Source: JBCAWW01 sp039024315 (GTDB lineage Bacteria; Bacteroidota; Bacteroidia; J057). From it: 25,530 nt of DNA. This document shows positions 22,814-25,530 of this stretch, one piece after another (the stretch's first letter is position 1; each line of letters opens with the position of its first letter). The stretch covers positions 1 through 25,530 of the forward strand of contig JBCCQN010000118.1 of NCBI GenBank assembly GCA_039024315.1, in the 5' to 3' direction. The translations under genes were made by a program, and so were the position numbers. The notes beneath the pieces are model-generated. The model worked only from the letters and a program-made list of their open reading frames with translations. It did no database searches and was not told the DNA's origin.

Positions 22814-23818
22814 ATGCCAACATCGCTAATTACCGGAGGAGCAGGATTTATTGGTTCTCACGTAGCAAAACATTGTCTTGCTCTAGGACATGAAGTAGTA
22901 GTTATGGATGATCTCAGTGGCGGTTTCATGGACCAAATTCCAGAGGAAGCCACTTTTATCTTAGGATCAGTTTCGGACCATGTGTTAGTAGACGCTTTAT
23001 TTCAAAAATATAAGTTTGATTATGTCTATCACCTAGCCGCATATGCTGCCGAAGGTCTATCTCACTTTATCCGCAGATTTAATTACCAAAATAACTTAAT
23101 TGCAAGTATCAATTTGATCAATAATGCGGTTCGCTTTAAGACAAAATGCTTTGTCTTTACCTCTTCTATCGCGGTTTATGGTGCTGGCCAAGTACCGATG
23201 GTCGAAGATATGGTACCCCAACCAGAGGATCCGTATGGTGTATCAAAGTATGCAGTTGAGCTAGACCTCAAGGCCGCTCACGAAATGTTTGGCTTGGATT
23301 ATGTCATCTTTAGACCGCATAATGTCTATGGTGAAAATCAAAATATTGGGGACAAATATCGCAATGTGATCGGGATTTTTATGAACCAGATCATGCAAGA
23401 CAAACCTATGACGATTTTTGGCGATGGCGAGCAAACACGCGCTTTTAGCTATATCGATGATGTTGCCATCCCGATCGCCAATTGTGTAGATATACCAGAA
23501 GCATACAATGAGATTTTCAATATTGGTGCCGACAAACCCTATACGGTCAATGAGCTTTCTAAAGTGATTTCCGAGGCTATGGGAGTAGCACCCAATATCA
23601 AGCACCTCCAGGCTAGAAACGAGGTAGTGGATGCTTATGCAGATCACAGCAAAGCGCATCGTGTGTTTGGCCAAGGATCAGGGGTCAGCTTGAGTGAAGG
23701 CATTGCCAAAATGGCGGCATGGGCCAAAGTAGTAGGTGCTCGTCAGAGTGCTGAATTTGGTAATATTGAGATTTATGAAAAGCTTCCTCAAGGCTGGGAA
23801 GTAAAAGTGCCGAAATAA
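22814..23818 (+). CDS. NAD-dependent sugar-nucleotide epimerase/dehydratase (extended SDR)
   Basis: A 334-residue cytoplasmic enzyme of the extended short-chain dehydrogenase family. The NAD-binding Rossmann start is ITGGAGFIGSHVAKH (6-20) with an acidic Asp32-Asp33 after the second strand (VVVMDDLSGG). YHLAAYAAE (72-80) and FTSSIAVYG (115-123) are typical. The catalytic pair is Tyr141 and Lys145 in YGVSK. FRPHNVYGENQN and IFGDGEQTRAFSYIDDV are the usual substrate and C-terminal motifs of UDP-glucose 4-epimerase-like proteins. The exact sugar cannot be assigned. A TTG start at 22796 adds six residues before the canonical start and is not preferred. Near the Wzz-like gene, a role in surface polysaccharide precursor supply is likely. 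It converges on the nuclease gene with its stop immediately adjacent. Confidence 0.9.
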   Translation: MPTSLITGGAGFIGSHVAKHCLALGHEVVVMDDLSGGFMDQIPEEATFILGSVSDHVLVDALFQKYKFDYVYHLAAYAAEGLSHFIRRFNYQNNLIASINLINNAVRFKTKCFVFTSSIAVYGAGQVPMVEDMVPQPEDPYGVSKYAVELDLKAAHEMFGLDYVIFRPHNVYGENQNIGDKYRNVIGIFMNQIMQDKPMTIFGDGEQTRAFSYIDDVAIPIANCVDIPEAYNEIFNIGADKPYTVNELSKVISEAMGVAPNIKHLQARNEVVDAYADHSKAHRVFGQGSGVSLSEGIAKMAAWAKVVGARQSAEFGNIEIYEKLPQGWEVKVPK

Positions 23819-24364
23819 TCAGTATCTCCTCCTAATCCTTCTCATTGTTTGCCAAATGGCGACGAATAATATGAGGGCGACTCCAAGCCCGTAAAAAAGC
23901 AGCTCTTGTCCAGTGGCAAGGGCTGCTTCCTTTTGCCATAGCCCTAATCGCTCGGCCTTAGCCTGCTCTTCTGCTTTATAGTAAGCATCCAATCGCTCGA
24001 TTTTGTACCTACCATAAACTTTGGCGTATCCCTCTTGAAGCAATTGCAGATTGAGGTCGCGTTCCATGAAATGGACATACCTAAGATAACGTCCATAACG
24101 ATCCGTATCTGCCGAAAAAGCATCTCTCTGCAGTTCCACCCGCTGGCCTGCAATCAAATCCTTTAGGCGTTGCTTGGCCTCCTCCGCATAATAATCATCC
24201 TCATATAACTCTGGGGTATCTATCCCTAGCATCCTGATTTTGCGTCCATCTACTAAGCTAAAGGTGTCTCCATCAGAGACATACGCGACTTTGACTGGTT
24301 TAGCGCTCGCTAAGGGAAGCATCAAAATCTTTAATAATAGATAACAAAGGAAAATTCTTACCAT
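23819..24364 (-). CDS. Thermonuclease (SNase) family nuclease with C-terminal membrane anchor
   Basis: A 181-residue exported nuclease of the staphylococcal nuclease family, expected to cut DNA and RNA with calcium. The N-terminus (MVRIFLCYLLLKILMLPLASA) is a signal peptide. The OB-fold domain holds DGDTFSLVDGRKIRMLGIDTPE (31-52): Arg44, Asp49 and Glu52 correspond to SNase Arg35, Asp40 and Glu43, and Arg92 in DRYGR corresponds to Arg87. All catalytic residues are present. After GLWQKE, residues 154-172 form a membrane helix followed by RRIRRRY, so the nuclease is likely tethered to the inner membrane with its domain outside the cytoplasm. The upstream in-frame TTG at 24466 is not preferred. 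The stop abuts the epimerase stop with no gap. Confidence 0.9.
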   Translation of the reverse strand: MVRIFLCYLLLKILMLPLASAKPVKVAYVSDGDTFSLVDGRKIRMLGIDTPELYEDDYYAEEAKQRLKDLIAGQRVELQRDAFSADTDRYGRYLRYVHFMERDLNLQLLQEGYAKVYGRYKIERLDAYYKAEEQAKAERLGLWQKEAALATGQELLFYGLGVALILFVAIWQTMRRIRRRY

Positions 24365-24522
24365 CAGCAGCAGCCATTTTGATGCTATCAAGGTGTCTAT
24401 AAATACTGACTTAGGAAAGCCGGTATAACCTAGCCAGCCCCAAGCTATCTGAATTTTAGCATTCAAAGTGCGGATTATTCAGATTTTTTTGCAAATTATT
24501 AGCATTACTAAGTCCTATTATC

Positions 24523-24693
24523 ATGAGTTTACTAGAAATCATCGTCACCATCCTCATCCCACCATTAGGCGTAGCTATGCGTTATGGTCTCAGTGGTAAG
24601 TTTTGGCTCAACTTAATCTTAACGATCCTTGGTTACATACCCGGTTTGATCCACGGCTTTTATGTACTCGCCAGCAAGCCTCAGACCAATTAG
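24523..24693 (+). CDS. Pmp3/YqaE family small membrane protein
   Basis: A 56-residue protein with two membrane helices. The sequence has the family's hallmarks: ILIPPLGVAMRYG in the first helix, KFWLNLILTILGYIPGLIHGFYVL in the second (FW-x-N-x-x-LT-x-LG-x-x-PG-x-x-H). Length and layout match the Pmp3/YqaE (UPF0057) family, small proteolipids of the plasma membrane linked in yeast and plants to salt and cold stress and membrane potential; the bacterial role is not settled. The ATG is 158 bp from the divergent nuclease start. A stem-loop candidate terminator follows at 24744. I see no further gene before 24970. Confidence 0.93.
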   Translation: MSLLEIIVTILIPPLGVAMRYGLSGKFWLNLILTILGYIPGLIHGFYVLASKPQTN

Positions 24694-24743
24694 TATTGGA
24701 GCCGTTAAGTGGCTAAATATCCTCTGAGAATTGAGCAAAACGC

Positions 24744-24784
24744 GCGCTCTTATTTCTCTCCTCTATTAATAGGAGCGCTTTAAA
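24744..24784 (+). terminator. Stem-loop, probable terminator after the Pmp3 gene
   Basis: GCGCTCTTATT (24744-24754) pairs with AATAGGAGCGC (24768-24778) over 11 bp including one G-U wobble, with a 13-nt loop, then TTTAAAATT. The T-run is short, so termination may be partial. Confidence 0.5.
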
Positions 24785-24790
24785 ATTATC

Positions 24791-24840
24791 GCTAGAGTAC
24801 AAAACGTATGTACGTAAGTACCTATTTCTAGCTATTTTTT
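24791..24840 (+). terminator. Nested inverted repeats followed by a T-run
   Basis: Outer arms GCTAGA (24791-24796) and TCTAGC (24827-24832), inner arms GTAC (24797-24800) and GTAC (24818-24821), with a near-palindrome ACGTATGTACGTAAGT inside (24804-24819). TATTTTTT follows directly. It may be a second terminator behind the Pmp3 gene, or a structured small RNA end; the left bulge of five bases weakens the long stem. Confidence 0.35.
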
Positions 24841-24903
24841 CGACAAGCAAGGATGGGTTGCCTAAAGCAATAAGTTTGATTCAAGCCGCCAATAAAAAGC
24901 AGA

Positions 24904-24946
24904 GCGACCGATGATTCATGAAGACCATCGATCGCCCTTTTATTTT
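24904..24946. terminator. Bidirectional terminator between the Pmp3 and T9SS cargo genes
   Basis: GCGACCGATG (24904-24913) and CATCGATCGC (24926-24935) pair with one mismatch around a 12-nt loop. On the plus strand CCTTTTATTTTTT follows; on the minus strand TCTGCTTTTTATT follows. It lies 34 bp beyond the stop of the minus-strand cargo gene at 24970, which it probably terminates. Confidence 0.7.
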
Positions 24947-24969
24947 TTACTACTGCGTAGAACGCTAAG

Positions 24970-25530
24970 TTATTGAATCAAGATTTTGGTGGATATGTTT
25001 TGTCCATCTTGAGTTTTCATTCTTAGTAAATAGGGGCCAGGGGCTAAGATTGGTCTTAGTTCAACCTCTAGTCGCCCAAAATCATCGGCGCTTAATCGAT
25101 CCTTGTGGAGGATTTGCCCTAGAGGGTTAAGGATATTGAGTTCAACCTCACTGCTGGGATCAAAATTGTTTAAGATAGTAAAGTGCCCATCAGAAGGATT
25201 GGGGTAAACCACCACTTGGCTGAGGCGGAAAGCAAAGCCTAACTCAACTACTGGGCTCAGACTAGAACTACCATCAAAATCTACCTGTTTGAGGCGATAA
25301 CGATTAAGTCCAATCGCTGGATTAGTGTCCATAAATTGGTAGGCCAAGGCCTCATCGCTATTACCAGCACCGGCAAGAATACCGATTGTATGCCAAGCCT
25401 GTCCATTGTCGCTGCGCTGAATGTCAAAATGGGCATTATTTTTTTCACTGGCGGTTATCCAGCTAAGCTCGATCTGGTCCTGTAGCAAACGTCCATCAAA
25501 AGAAAGTAGCTCTATCGGTAAAGTCCCGAC
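24970..25530 (-). CDS. T9SS cargo protein, C-terminal part (runs off the right edge)
   Basis: The reading frame is open from the window edge to a TAA at 24972-24970, 186 codons. The visible start VGTLPIELLSFDGRL is the common linker before the last domains of Bacteroidota surface proteins. It leads to a fibronectin-like module (IELSWITASEKNNAHFDIQRS to RYRLKQVDFDGSSS) and then a type A T9SS sorting domain beginning VVVYPNPSDGHFTI and ending STKILIQ. The protein is thus exported by T9SS; what its N-terminal part does is outside the window. The module order is the same as in the cargo gene at 8649-10403, though sequence identity is moderate. A terminator lies 34 bp downstream. Confidence 0.92.
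   Translation of the reverse strand, partial: VGTLPIELLSFDGRLLQDQIELSWITASEKNNAHFDIQRSDNGQAWHTIGILAGAGNSDEALAYQFMDTNPAIGLNRYRLKQVDFDGSSSLSPVVELGFAFRLSQVVVYPNPSDGHFTILNNFDPSSEVELNILNPLGQILHKDRLSADDFGRLEVELRPILAPGPYLLRMKTQDGQNISTKILIQ

Noticed and set aside
23261..23674. 137-codon open frame on the minus strand inside the epimerase gene
   Set aside because: Antisense shadow of a conserved SDR enzyme, with no plausible start signal or domain.
1..25530. CRISPR array, tRNA, rRNA, insertion sequence or prophage segment
   Set aside because: I found no regularly spaced repeats, no tRNA cloverleaf with a recognisable T-loop, and no transposase or integrase motif on either strand.

Overview
The window looks like chromosomal DNA of a free-living Bacteroidota, most likely a Saprospiria/Lewinella-type bacterium. 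Three things point there. Two genes end in type IX secretion (T9SS) C-terminal sorting domains, at 8649-10403 and 24970-25530. Several genes are preceded by the Bacteroidota -7 box TAnnTTTG. Shine-Dalgarno sequences are mostly absent. Base composition is moderately AT-leaning and fairly even, and I see no IS element, integrase, tRNA, rRNA or CRISPR array. The phylum is well supported; the lower rank is a guess.

Layout. 1-2081 (-): a partial DUF1684 lipoprotein-like gene follows an M1 aminopeptidase lipoprotein, 3 bp apart. 2332-3964 (-): a cryptochrome/photolyase homologue and a 47-residue DUF2256 zinc-ribbon-like protein, 1 bp apart. 4025-6772 (+): a polytopic DUF2723/GT117-like membrane protein, an M50 site-2-protease homologue and a 99-residue hypothetical, probably one operon. 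7024-8485 (+): glutamate racemase (murI) and a single-pass membrane protein. 8649-10403 (+): a secreted T9SS cargo protein with a strong terminator. 10488-10970 (-): a Dps-like ferritin that has lost its ferroxidase ligands. 11057-13617 (+): DUF2459 protein, DUF6843-like protein and proline dehydrogenase; the last two overlap as TGATG.

13623-16355: three tightly packed genes in alternating orientation, namely a phosphodiester-glycosidase family protein (-), an M48 protease (+) and a DCC-family thiol oxidoreductase with membrane segments (-). 16672-20036 (+): a DUF885 protein with a destroyed zinc motif, then an unrecognised secreted protein. 20416-23818 (+): a Wzz/BY-kinase-like chain-length protein with an eroded P-loop and no Tyr tail, a strong terminator, then an SDR-type sugar-nucleotide epimerase. 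These two suggest surface polysaccharide work. 23819-24364 (-): a thermonuclease with a C-terminal membrane anchor. 24523-24693 (+): a 56-residue Pmp3/YqaE membrane protein. 24970-25530 (-): the C-terminal end of another T9SS cargo protein.

I do not see one large undescribed defence or metabolic system. The most unusual signals are three proteins that keep a family fold but lose its catalytic residues (Dps-like, DUF885, BY-kinase-like), a photolyase homologue with an altered flavin pocket paired with DUF2256, a three-copy 11-bp motif upstream of murI, and probable leaderless or near-leaderless promoters. All family calls come from reading motifs by eye, without database searches.
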